Program-made: the position numbers and the translations under genes
Shown here: piece after piece, positions 50,948 to 59,115 of the stretch
Layout of the letters: each line of letters opens with the position of its first letter
How positions within the stretch are numbered: the first letter of the stretch is position 1
Assembly: GCA_947501685.1 (NCBI GenBank)
Contig: CANMWQ010000001.1
Coordinates: forward strand, 1-64,000
Length of the DNA stretch: 64,000 nucleotides
Direction: 5' to 3'
From: an uncultured Litoreibacter sp.
GTDB taxonomy: Bacteria; Pseudomonadota; Alphaproteobacteria; Rhodobacterales; Rhodobacteraceae
Notes under the pieces: generated by a model
Databases searched by the model: none
What the model was told of the DNA's origin: nothing
The model's input: only the letters and a program-made list of their open reading frames with translations

Positions 50948-51059
50948 GGGTCTGATCCTTTCGGTTGCACCAAAGCTAGCGCGCCATGGCAGGGTGATCG
51001 ACCCGTTTCTTGAGCATTGCACCTTGCCGCGGCCCGTCCGCTTTGGCATACCGCGCGCC

Positions 51060-51704
51060 ATGGCCAAGCAGCTTGATTATTCCACGATCCACGAGATTTT
51101 CTCCCGGTTTCAGGCAGCAGAAGCCGAGCCGAAAGGCGAGCTGAACCACACCAATGCCTTTACGCTGGTCGTCGCTGTCGCGTTATCGGCGCAATCGACA
51201 GATATAGGCGTCAACAAAGCCACTGAGGCGCTATTCAAAGTTGCCGACACGCCGCAAAAGATGCTCGATCTGGGGCTGGACGCGCTGATTGAGCATATCA
51301 AGACCATTGGCCTCTACCGCAACAAGGCCAAGAACGTCATCAAGCTGAGCCAAATTCTGGTCGACGAGTACGGCGGAGAGGTCCCCTCCTCCCGCGCCGC
51401 GCTCGTGTCGCTGCCCGGCGTCGGGCGCAAGACCGCCAATGTGGTGCTAAACATGTGGTGGGGGCATCCATCCCAAGCCGTCGACACCCATATTTTTCGC
51501 ATCGGCAACCGCACGGGCATTTGCCCCGGCAAAGACGTGGACGCCGTTGAGCGCGCCATTGAGGACCACATTCCGGTTGCCTTCCAACATCACGCGCATC
51601 ACTGGCTGATCCTGCATGGCCGATACGTATGCAAAGCCAGAAAACCCATGTGCAGCAATTGCCTGATCCGCGATCTGTGCCCCTTTGAGGATAAAAACCT
51701 ATGA
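51060..51704 (+). CDS. nth: endonuclease III (DNA glycosylase/AP lyase)
   Basis: Removes oxidised pyrimidines. The 214-aa protein has the helix-hairpin-helix with catalytic Lys, SLPGVGRKTANVVLNMWW, the catalytic Asp in AVDTHIFRIGNRTG, and a complete C-terminal [4Fe-4S] motif C-x6-C-x2-C-x5-C (CKARKPMCSNCLIRDLC). Start MAKQLDYSTI (51060) fits the family; the track adds 38 residues reaching into the divergent gene. Overlaps the kinase gene by ATGA. Confidence 0.95.
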   Translation: MAKQLDYSTIHEIFSRFQAAEAEPKGELNHTNAFTLVVAVALSAQSTDIGVNKATEALFKVADTPQKMLDLGLDALIEHIKTIGLYRNKAKNVIKLSQILVDEYGGEVPSSRAALVSLPGVGRKTANVVLNMWWGHPSQAVDTHIFRIGNRTGICPGKDVDAVERAIEDHIPVAFQHHAHHWLILHGRYVCKARKPMCSNCLIRDLCPFEDKNL

Positions 51705-52696
51705 GCAAATCTTTCCAAGTCGTGGGCATCGGCAACGCGATGGTCGATGTGCTGGCCCCCTGCGAAGACGCGTTTCTGGCCGCCAATGGCATCGAGAAAG
51801 GCATCATGACCCTGACCGACCGCGCCCGCGGGGTTGAGCTTTACGGCCTCATCGGCCCGGCCAAGGAAATCTCTGGCGGCTCGGCGGCCAACACCATCGC
51901 GGGCGTGGCCCATCTGGGCGGGGCCACGGCCTATGTCGGCAAAGTGAAAGACGACCAGCTTGGCGAGATCTTTGCCCATGACCTGCGCGCCCAAGGCGCG
52001 GTCTATGAGACACCGCTGGCCCCCAAAACCCACGAGGCCGAAACCGGGCGCTGCATCGTGCTGGTCTCCCCCGATGGCGAGCGGTCGATGAACACCTATC
52101 TCGGCGTCACCGAATTTCTGGGCCCGGATGACGTCGATGCCGGGCAATGCGCCGATGCCGACTGGATCTACCTCGAAGGCTACCGCTTTGACGGCCCGAC
52201 CTCTGTGGCCGCCTTTGACAAAGCCATCACCGCCTGCAAAGACGCAGGGGGCCGCGTCTCCGTCACGCTCTCTGACCCGTTCTGCGTTGACCGCCACCGC
52301 GACGCGTTTCGCGGGTTGATCCAAGACCATGTCGACCTGCTCTTTTGCAACCGGGCCGAGATGCTCTCCATGTACCAGACCGAAGACCTTGACGCCGCAC
52401 TTGCCAAAGCCGCGTCCGAGGTCGAGATCGTGGCCTGCACCGACGGGGCTGACGGCGCGCATATCCTGTCCGGCGGCAGGCGTTGGTCCGTGCCCGCCAC
52501 GCCCGTCGAGATCGTCGACGCCACGGGGGCAGGGGACCTGTTCGCCTCCGGCTTCCTCTGGGGGCTGACCAACGGCTACGATCACGAGACCTGCGGCAAA
52601 ATGGGCTGCGCGGCGGCGGGCGAGGTGATCTCCCATATCGGCGCACGGCCAGAGGCGGATCTGAAAGCGATGTTCAAAGATCAGGGGCTGCTCTGA
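51701..52696 (+). CDS. PfkB-family kinase (adenosine kinase-like)
   Basis: A 331-aa ribokinase-fold enzyme with the start VVGIGNAMVDVLAPCED, the substrate stretch ISGGSAANTIAGVAHLGG and the C-terminal catalytic base Asp in VDATGAGDLFASGFLWGL (DTGAGD-type motif). These features fit bacterial adenosine or nucleoside kinases of the PfkB family widely annotated in alphaproteobacteria. Sugar kinase remains possible. Translationally coupled to nth (ATGA), a pairing with no obvious metabolic logic. Confidence 0.88.
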   Translation: MSKSFQVVGIGNAMVDVLAPCEDAFLAANGIEKGIMTLTDRARGVELYGLIGPAKEISGGSAANTIAGVAHLGGATAYVGKVKDDQLGEIFAHDLRAQGAVYETPLAPKTHEAETGRCIVLVSPDGERSMNTYLGVTEFLGPDDVDAGQCADADWIYLEGYRFDGPTSVAAFDKAITACKDAGGRVSVTLSDPFCVDRHRDAFRGLIQDHVDLLFCNRAEMLSMYQTEDLDAALAKAASEVEIVACTDGADGAHILSGGRRWSVPATPVEIVDATGAGDLFASGFLWGLTNGYDHETCGKMGCAAAGEVISHIGARPEADLKAMFKDQGLL

Positions 52697-52839
52697 GGCA
52701 CGCGCAGCAAAGGTCTCTCGTGTCTTGGCTGGGCTACCCTGTTTTGCGCATCTTCAAGCGCTGATAATTTACGCCAACTCTGCTTGAGTAGCAGCTTTTG
52801 CACGCAAGTCGTGATCTAGTGCTTGACTCCTGAACGCAA

Positions 52840-52882
52840 ACCAATGTCAGAATGGTTCGGGACCAATGTGAAAATGTTTCGA
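52840..52882 (+). repeat. tandem 21-bp direct repeat upstream of the GntR gene
   Basis: ACCAATGTCAGAATGGTTCG(G) and ACCAATGTGAAAATGTTTCG(A) are 17 of 21 identical, with one base between them (period 22 bp, about two helical turns). A TTGACT -35-like hexamer lies just upstream at 52823-52828. The second copy ends 8 bp before the GTG start. Probably two operator half-sites for the following regulator. Confidence 0.55.
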
Positions 52883-52890
52883 CTTGATGG

Positions 52891-53607
52891 GTGGCGCAGC
52901 ACTTGAATTACGCACCGGAAAACGTGGAAAGCACGGATGCCGCACTCGCGGCGGTCCGGCAGATGATCGAAGCAGGCAAGTTGCCCGCCGACGGACGCCT
53001 ACCCACAGAACGCGAGCTTGCGGCAGAGTTTGGCTGCGGTCGGCGCACCATTCGTCGTGTCCTCGACGCCTTGGAGGCGGAAGGGCTGATCTGGCGCAAG
53101 CAGGGCAAAGGGACCTTTGCCGGTCAACCGCCGGACCCGACAGGCGCGCTGGCCGCAGAAATTGCGCCGGATGCAGATCCGCTGGTGGTCATGGAGGCGC
53201 GGCTGTGTATCGAACCCGCATTGGCCGAACTCTGCGCCTTGCGCGCCACCGGAGAGGACGTGCTGCGCCTGCGGCAACTTGCGCAACGCGCGTCTCAGCC
53301 CATTGATGCCGACACCGCGGAGCTGTGGGACGGCGCCTTGCACCGCGCCATCGCGCGGATTGCGGGAAACCGGGTGATGCTGACCGCCTTCGCGCTTCTT
53401 GATGAGGTGCGCATGGGCGCAGACTGGCAAAAACAACGCCACCGGGCGCGCTCCGCTGAGACGAAGGCGCTTTATGATCAGCAACACAACCAGATCATTG
53501 ACGCCATTCAGGCGCGCGATGGTGCGGGCGCGTTTCAGGCGATGCGGGCGCACCTGCAGGCCCTGTCTGACAACTTGCGTGTGTCGATGGGTGAAGCAGA
53601 CAGATGA
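52891..53607 (+). CDS. GntR-family regulator (FadR-like) of the peptide/gamma-glutamyl operon
   Basis: A 238-aa protein with winged HTH ([60 protein letters not shown]) and a ligand-binding FCD-like half ([26 protein letters not shown]...[16 protein letters not shown]). GTG start at 52891. It overlaps the first ABC gene by ATGA, so it is the first gene of its own target operon. The tandem repeat just upstream is the likely operator. Ligand may be a peptide or amino acid (inference). Confidence 0.87.
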   Translation: MAQHLNYAPENVESTDAALAAVRQMIEAGKLPADGRLPTERELAAEFGCGRRTIRRVLDALEAEGLIWRKQGKGTFAGQPPDPTGALAAEIAPDADPLVVMEARLCIEPALAELCALRATGEDVLRLRQLAQRASQPIDADTAELWDGALHRAIARIAGNRVMLTAFALLDEVRMGADWQKQRHRARSAETKALYDQQHNQIIDAIQARDGAGAFQAMRAHLQALSDNLRVSMGEADR

Positions 53608-54611
53608 GCGACGCGGGGGACCCAGTCTTGGAGGTCGAGAACCTCGAAATTCAGATCGCGGGCGGTACGGAGCCGATCGTTGACAACGTCTCATTCTCTC
53701 TTAGCCCCGGCGAAACCCTGTGCATCGTCGGCGAGTCCGGGTGTGGCAAAAGCCTGACGGCGCTGGCGCTGATGGGTCTGCTCGCGACACCGCCGCTCAA
53801 ACGTACCGGCGGCACGGCGATGTTTCAGGGCGAGGACCTCTTCGCGATGTCCCGCACGCGCTTGCGTCAGGTGCGCGGCGGCCGGATGGCGATGATTTTC
53901 CAAGAGCCGATGTCGTCACTGAACCCGGCGGTCAAGGTTGGCGAGCAAATCGCCGAGGCCGTGCGCGCGCATCAACGCATAGGCGCGGATGCCGCCCGGA
54001 CCCGCGCCGTTGAGATGCTGGAACGCGTCCGTATCCCTGCCGCCAAGAAGCGACTGAACGAATACCCTCACCAGCTTTCGGGCGGTATGCGCCAGCGGGT
54101 GATGATCGCCATGGCCCTTGCAAATGACCCGTCGCTGCTGATCGCTGATGAGCCGACAACCGCCCTCGATGTGACCATTCAGGCGCAAATTCTTGACCTG
54201 ATGTCGACCCTGTCAAAGGAAAGCGACGCGGCGCTAATCATGATCACCCATGATCTGGGGGTGGTCGCGGAGATGGCCGATAAAGTGGCCGTCATGTACG
54301 CAGGCCGGATCGTCGAGGCAGGCAGCGCGGCCCAGATTTTCAACGATCCTCAGCACCCCTACACGCTTGGCCTGATCAGCTCGATGCCCGCATTGGGCGG
54401 CGCGCGCGCGCGGCTGGTGACGATCCCGGGCAGCGTGCCCAGCCCGCTGGATATGCCTGCGGGATGCCGGTTTGCGGCGCGTTGCCCCTTTGCAGGGCCC
54501 GATTGTGCAGCCGCCCCTCCGATGAGCGCGGTGTCACCCGGTCACCACGTAGCGTGCTGGCGCGCGCCCCTTGAAGGCACGGCTTTCGCAACGGAGGCGC
54601 GCATCGCATGA
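53604..54611 (+). CDS. oligopeptide/dipeptide ABC transporter ATPase (DppD type)
   Basis: A 335-aa ATPase. Walker [18 protein letters not shown]-loop [15 protein letters not shown], signature [16 protein letters not shown], Walker [24 protein letters not shown], and the C-terminal oligopeptide-type extension with [21 protein letters not shown] holding a Cys cluster. Overlaps the regulator upstream and the second ATPase downstream by ATGA. Energises uptake through the permeases encoded further along. Confidence 0.93.
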   Translation: MSDAGDPVLEVENLEIQIAGGTEPIVDNVSFSLSPGETLCIVGESGCGKSLTALALMGLLATPPLKRTGGTAMFQGEDLFAMSRTRLRQVRGGRMAMIFQEPMSSLNPAVKVGEQIAEAVRAHQRIGADAARTRAVEMLERVRIPAAKKRLNEYPHQLSGGMRQRVMIAMALANDPSLLIADEPTTALDVTIQAQILDLMSTLSKESDAALIMITHDLGVVAEMADKVAVMYAGRIVEAGSAAQIFNDPQHPYTLGLISSMPALGGARARLVTIPGSVPSPLDMPAGCRFAARCPFAGPDCAAAPPMSAVSPGHHVACWRAPLEGTAFATEARIA

Positions 54612-55702
54612 CCACTCCGCTGATCCTCGAAGCCCGCGATTTGAAGAAAGGGTTCGTCACCAAGAAGCCGCTTTTTGGCGAGCCCACCGTTGTGCGTGCC
54701 GTGGACGGCGTGGACCTTGCGATCCGCGAAGGCGAAACCTTTGCAATCGTGGGCGAGTCCGGCTGCGGGAAATCAACGCTGGCGCGTCTTCTGGTGCGCC
54801 TGATTGAGCCCAGCAAAGGGCAGGTGACATATGAGGGCCGCGATATTGGCGGTCTGTCCGACAAAGCGCTGCGCGCCTTGCGCGCCGAAATCCAATTCAT
54901 CTTTCAGGACCCGTTCTCCTCGCTCAACCCGCGTATGACCGTGGGCGCCTTGATAGAAGAACCGCTGCGCACGCATGGGATCGGCACGGGCGCGGAGCGC
55001 CGCGCTGCGGTGGCCCGGATATTGACACGTGTCGGACTGCGCGCGGAGCATGCAGACAGATACCCGCATGAATTCTCCGGCGGTCAAAGGCAGCGCATCG
55101 GCATCGCCCGCGCGCTTGTGACCGGCCCCAAACTGGTGATCGGGGATGAGCCTGTCAGCGCCCTTGATGTGTCCGTGCAGGCGCAGGTGATCAATATCCT
55201 TGAGGACCTGAAGGATGAGTTCGGGCTGACCTTGATCATCATCGCTCACGACCTTGCCGTGATCCGGCACATGTCGGACCGCGTTGGCGTGATGTATTTG
55301 GGCAAGCTGGTCGAAATTGGCCCGGCTGACGCGCTGTTTGCCGCCCCCGCGCACCCCTATACGGAGACCCTTCTGGCGGCGATCCCGATCTCGGCGGTGG
55401 GCGCGCGCAAGGCGCATGTGGCCGTCGAAGGCGATCCGCCCAATCCAATTGCACCACCGCCCGGCTGCCGTTTTCACACGCGCTGTCCTTATGCGAAAGC
55501 CAAGTGCCACTCCGAGGAGCCGGAGCTGCAAGATCTCGGCGATGGGCGCAGTGTGGCTTGCCACTTCGCGCAAGATCTTGCCCTGAAGGGCATTCAGCCC
55601 GACATCGGCCAACGGTCCGAGGCTACGGCGAAGCGCTTTGAAATCTACAGCGCGGCACGCGCGCGCACCGACCCACCAACAAACACCAAATCAACCACCT
55701 AG
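54608..55702 (+). CDS. oligopeptide/dipeptide ABC transporter ATPase (DppF type)
   Basis: A 364-aa ATPase paired with the previous one. Walker [17 protein letters not shown]-loop [15 protein letters not shown], signature [16 protein letters not shown], Walker [22 protein letters not shown], and the C-terminal [18 protein letters not shown] cysteine cluster. The C-terminus runs about 40 residues past the usual end ([29 protein letters not shown]). 12 bp before the binding-protein gene, with its ribosome site AGGAGG in the gap. Confidence 0.92.
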   Translation: MTTPLILEARDLKKGFVTKKPLFGEPTVVRAVDGVDLAIREGETFAIVGESGCGKSTLARLLVRLIEPSKGQVTYEGRDIGGLSDKALRALRAEIQFIFQDPFSSLNPRMTVGALIEEPLRTHGIGTGAERRAAVARILTRVGLRAEHADRYPHEFSGGQRQRIGIARALVTGPKLVIGDEPVSALDVSVQAQVINILEDLKDEFGLTLIIIAHDLAVIRHMSDRVGVMYLGKLVEIGPADALFAAPAHPYTETLLAAIPISAVGARKAHVAVEGDPPNPIAPPPGCRFHTRCPYAKAKCHSEEPELQDLGDGRSVACHFAQDLALKGIQPDIGQRSEATAKRFEIYSAARARTDPPTNTKSTT

Positions 55703-55714
55703 GAGGAAGATACT

Positions 55715-57223
55715 ATGCAAATCGGAAAAATGCTTACGGCCGCAGCGCTGTTGGCTCTGAGCACAAGCTTGGCGCAGGCTCAGGACCTAAAGATCGGGCT
55801 TCAGGATGATCCAGATATTCTGGACCCCGATCAGTCACGCACATTCGTGGGCCGCATCGTCTACGCGTCGCTATGCGACAAGCTTGTCGACATCACGCCC
55901 GACCTTGAGATCGTGCCCGCCTTGGCCACAGGCTGGGAATGGAACGAAGCCGGCACCGAGCTGACCATGACTTTGCGCGACGATGTGGTGTTCCACGATG
56001 GCACGCCGTTCAACGCAGATGCCGTGGCCGCCAATCTTGATCGCTCCAAGAACCTTGAGACCTCGCGGCGCAAATCCGAAGTGCGCTCCATCGAAAGCTG
56101 GGAGGTCGTGGACGACACCACGATCAAGATGACCCTGTCGGCCCCGGATGCGACGTTGATCGCGCAGTTCGCGGACCGCTCCGGCATGATGTTGTCGCCC
56201 ACCGCCTTTGAAGCCGCAGGCGAGGATTTCGGTTCGGCCCCGGTCTGTGCCGGGCCGTTCAAGTTCAAGGAGCGTATCCAACAGGACCGCATCGTTCTTG
56301 AGAAATTCGCCGACTATTACCGCGCGGATGAGATCAATTTTGACAGCGTGACCTTCCTGCCCATTGCAGACACCACCGTGCGTCTGGCCAACCTGCGCGC
56401 GGGCGATCTCGATATGCTGGAGCGGCTGGCCGCGACGGACGTGGCATCGGTTGAAGCAGATGATGGGCTCCAGCTCGAGCGCGCCACCTCGCTTGGCTAT
56501 CAAGGCATCACGCCCAATGTGGGCAATGGTGAAGCTGCCAATAACCCGCTGGGCCAGTCGAACCTTGTGCGCAAGGCGCTGTCGCTCTCCATCGACCGCA
56601 ACGCCTTGAACGAGGTGGTGTTTGAGGGGGCTTTTGCCACGGGCAACCAGCCCTTTGCGCCGACCTCGCCTTGGTACAACGCGGACTTCCCGGTGCCCGA
56701 GCGTGACATCGAGGCCGCCAAAGCCCTGCTGGCCGAGGCCGGTGTTGCCGACGGCGTGACCATCGAGGTTCAGGTCGCCAATAACCCGGTGCAGACCCAG
56801 GTGATGCAGGTTGTCCAAGCGATGGCCGCAGAGGCCGGGATCACCATTGAGCTGGCCGCCAAGGAGTTCGCAACATTGCTGGCCGATCAATCTGCGGGCA
56901 ACTACACGGCAAGCCAGATTGGCTGGTCCGGTCGGGTCGACCCTGATGGCAACATCCACCAGTTCATGACCAGCGGCGGGGGTCTGAACGACTCCAAATA
57001 CGTGAACCCTGCGATTGATACGGCTCTCAACGAGGCGCGTTTGTCCACCGACCCTGCGGTGCGCAAGGAGAGCTACAATGCTGCCGTTGCCATCCAGCAA
57101 GAGGACATGCCGATCATCTATCTCTACCACCCGGTCTGGATCTGGGCGTTGGATGACAGCCTGTCGGGCTTTCAGGCCTATCCTGATGGCATGATCCGCC
57201 TTCACGGTGTCAGCCAAAACTGA
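55715..57223 (+). CDS. ABC-transporter peptide-binding protein (SBP family 5)
   Basis: A 502-aa periplasmic protein with a signal peptide (MQIGKMLTAAALLALSTSLAQAQ). The mature start DLKIGLQDDPDILDPDQSRTFVGRIVYASLCDKL and later ATGWEWNEAGTELTMTLRDDVVFHDGTPFNADAVAANLDRS match DppA/OppA/NikA-type binding proteins. These bind short peptides, glutathione or other ligands. The following ggt and DUF1028 genes suggest a gamma-glutamyl compound. A strong hairpin follows its stop. Confidence 0.93.
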   Translation: MQIGKMLTAAALLALSTSLAQAQDLKIGLQDDPDILDPDQSRTFVGRIVYASLCDKLVDITPDLEIVPALATGWEWNEAGTELTMTLRDDVVFHDGTPFNADAVAANLDRSKNLETSRRKSEVRSIESWEVVDDTTIKMTLSAPDATLIAQFADRSGMMLSPTAFEAAGEDFGSAPVCAGPFKFKERIQQDRIVLEKFADYYRADEINFDSVTFLPIADTTVRLANLRAGDLDMLERLAATDVASVEADDGLQLERATSLGYQGITPNVGNGEAANNPLGQSNLVRKALSLSIDRNALNEVVFEGAFATGNQPFAPTSPWYNADFPVPERDIEAAKALLAEAGVADGVTIEVQVANNPVQTQVMQVVQAMAAEAGITIELAAKEFATLLADQSAGNYTASQIGWSGRVDPDGNIHQFMTSGGGLNDSKYVNPAIDTALNEARLSTDPAVRKESYNAAVAIQQEDMPIIYLYHPVWIWALDDSLSGFQAYPDGMIRLHGVSQN

Positions 57224-57232
57224 TTGACACGT

Positions 57233-57258
57233 TGGCCCGGCCGCTTTTGGCCGGGCCA
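57233..57258 (+). terminator. intercistronic hairpin between the binding-protein and permease genes
   Basis: Exact 10-bp inverted repeat TGGCCCGGCC / GGCCGGGCCA with loop GCTTTT, 10 nt after the binding-protein stop. No T run follows. Such hairpins usually stabilise the binding-protein mRNA or cause partial termination, so that binding protein exceeds permease. Confidence 0.7.
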
Positions 57259-57275
57259 CATTTGGAGACCTGCGC

Positions 57276-58220
57276 ATGCTTGGCTTTTTGTCCCGTCGCC
57301 TTTTGATCGCAATCCCGACGATCATCCTGATCTCGATCTTCGTGTTCTCTTTGCAAAAGCTGCTGCCAGGAGACCCCGTGCTCGTGATGGCCGGGGAAGA
57401 ACGTGATCCCGACCTGATCGCGGCCCTGCGCGAGAAATATCGCCTGAACGACCCGATTTTCGTTCAGTATTTCGCATGGGCGGGCAACGCGCTACGCGGC
57501 GATCTGGGCATATCCCTGCGCACCAACCAGCCGGTCACAGAATTGATCGGTGAAAAGCTGCCCGTCACGATCCAACTGGCCGTTATGGCGCTGATCATTG
57601 CGATGGTCATTGGCATCCCCGCCGGGGTGATATCGGCCTATAAAAAAGGCACATGGGTCGACTGGCTTGCCAACCTGATTGCCCTGTCGGGGCTGTCGGT
57701 CCCCAACTTTTGGCTAGGCATCATGCTGATCTTGCTGGTGTCGGTGAAGCTGGGATGGCTTCCCGCGTCGGGCTATCAACCCTTTTCCGAAGACCCGCTG
57801 CAATCCATCCGCACCATGCTCATGCCCGCCCTCGTGTTGGGCACCGCGACGGCAGCAACCCTGATGCGCCACACCCGGTCGGCCATGTTAAGCGTGCTGC
57901 AATCCGATTACGTGCGCACCGCGCGCGCCAAAGGGCTGCGCGAGCACACCGTCTTGATCAAACACGCCTTGCGCAACGCGCTGGTGCCGGTCGTCACCGT
58001 CACCGCCCTCTTGTTCGGAGAGCTGCTGGCGGGAGCCGTCCTGACCGAACAAATTTTCACAATTCCGGGCTTTGGCAAACTGGTGGTCGACGCCGTGTTC
58101 AACCGCGACTACGCCGTCGTGCAAGGCATCGTCCTGTGCACCGGGATTGCGTTCATCTTCATGAATATTCTGGCGGATGCGGCCTACCGTCTTCTGAACC
58201 CGCGTATGAGGGACACATGA
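57276..58220 (+). CDS. ABC-transporter permease (DppB type)
   Basis: A 314-aa membrane protein with six segments, beginning MLGFLSRRLLIAIPTIILISIFVFSLQKLLPGDP, which is the DppB/OppB opening. The EAA-type loop is YVRTARAKGLREHTVLIKHALRNALVPVVTV. Overlaps the next permease by ATGA. Forms the channel with the DppC-type permease. Confidence 0.93.
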   Translation: MLGFLSRRLLIAIPTIILISIFVFSLQKLLPGDPVLVMAGEERDPDLIAALREKYRLNDPIFVQYFAWAGNALRGDLGISLRTNQPVTELIGEKLPVTIQLAVMALIIAMVIGIPAGVISAYKKGTWVDWLANLIALSGLSVPNFWLGIMLILLVSVKLGWLPASGYQPFSEDPLQSIRTMLMPALVLGTATAATLMRHTRSAMLSVLQSDYVRTARAKGLREHTVLIKHALRNALVPVVTVTALLFGELLAGAVLTEQIFTIPGFGKLVVDAVFNRDYAVVQGIVLCTGIAFIFMNILADAAYRLLNPRMRDT

Positions 58221-59101
58221 CAGCCATACCTGACACCCAAAGCTTTGCGCCGGACCCGGTTCTTCCCAAGCGCAAAAGCCGCGTCTGGGCAAAGTTCAAG
58301 CGAAGCCCGTCGGCTCTTTTGGGCGGTGTGATCGTGCTGTTTTTCGTCATCGTAGCACTGCTTGCGCCGTTCCTGCCCATTCCGGGGCCTCTGGAAACCG
58401 ACTGGGGCGCTGTGCGCAAAGCGCCAAGTGCCGCGCATCTGTTTGGCACGGATGAGATCGGACGTGATGTGCTCTCACGAATGATATGGGGCGCGCAGGC
58501 GTCTTTGCTGGCCGGGGTGGTCTCCGTGCTGATTGCGGTGGCGATGGGAGTGCCGCTGGGCGTGATTGCGGGATACCGCCGGGGCTGGACCGATGCCGCG
58601 ATCAGCCGCGTGACCGAAGCCTTGCTGGCCGCGCCCTTTTTGATCCTTGCGATTGCGCTGGCGGCCTTTCTGGGGCCGTCTCTGACCAACGCGATGATCG
58701 CGATTGGCGTGTCGGCCACGCCTGTTTTCATCCGCCTTGCCCGCGCGCAGACGCTTTCGGTGATGACGGAGGATTATGTCGAAAGCGCCCGCGCGATTGG
58801 CGTCGGTCATGTGGCGCTCATCTGGCGCTATATCCTGCCCAACATCTTTCCGCCGATCCTCGTGCAGGGCACTTTGACCATCGCGACGGCGATTATTGCC
58901 GAAGCCGCGCTCAGCTTTCTGGGGCTCGGTCAACAACCGCCCGCGCCCTCTTGGGGTGCGATGCTGAACGTGGCGAAGAATTTTCTCGAACAGGCACCAT
59001 GGATGGCGCTTTACCCCGGCATGGCGATTTTTCTTGTCGTGCTTGGGTTCAATCTTCTTGGGGACGGGCTGCGCGACGCGCTTGATCCTCGCGACAACTG
59101 A
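58217..59101 (+). CDS. ABC-transporter permease (DppC type)
   Basis: A 294-aa membrane protein. Real start MTAIPDTQSFAPDP at the ATGA overlap (58217); the track ORF reaching back to 57653 is an over-extension within the DppB gene. It shows the DppC N-terminal soluble segment, the helix ALLGGVIVLFFVIVALLAPFLP, HLFGTDEIGRDVLSRMIWGAQ and the EAA loop YVESARAIGVGHVALIWRYILPNIFPPI. Ends 14 bp before ggt. Confidence 0.93.
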   Translation: MTAIPDTQSFAPDPVLPKRKSRVWAKFKRSPSALLGGVIVLFFVIVALLAPFLPIPGPLETDWGAVRKAPSAAHLFGTDEIGRDVLSRMIWGAQASLLAGVVSVLIAVAMGVPLGVIAGYRRGWTDAAISRVTEALLAAPFLILAIALAAFLGPSLTNAMIAIGVSATPVFIRLARAQTLSVMTEDYVESARAIGVGHVALIWRYILPNIFPPILVQGTLTIATAIIAEAALSFLGLGQQPPAPSWGAMLNVAKNFLEQAPWMALYPGMAIFLVVLGFNLLGDGLRDALDPRDN

Positions 59102-59115
59102 TAAGGGGACGCCAC

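Noticed and set aside
55871-57325. 484-aa minus-strand ORF opposite the binding-protein gene
   Set aside because: High-GC genes often leave a long open antisense frame. No ribosome site, no recognisable domain and odd composition; the plus-strand gene has signal peptide and family motifs.
57653-59101. 482-aa version of the DppC-type permease
   Set aside because: The N-terminal 188 codons lie out of frame inside the DppB gene. The ATGA overlap at 58217 and the DppC-type N-terminus set the true start.
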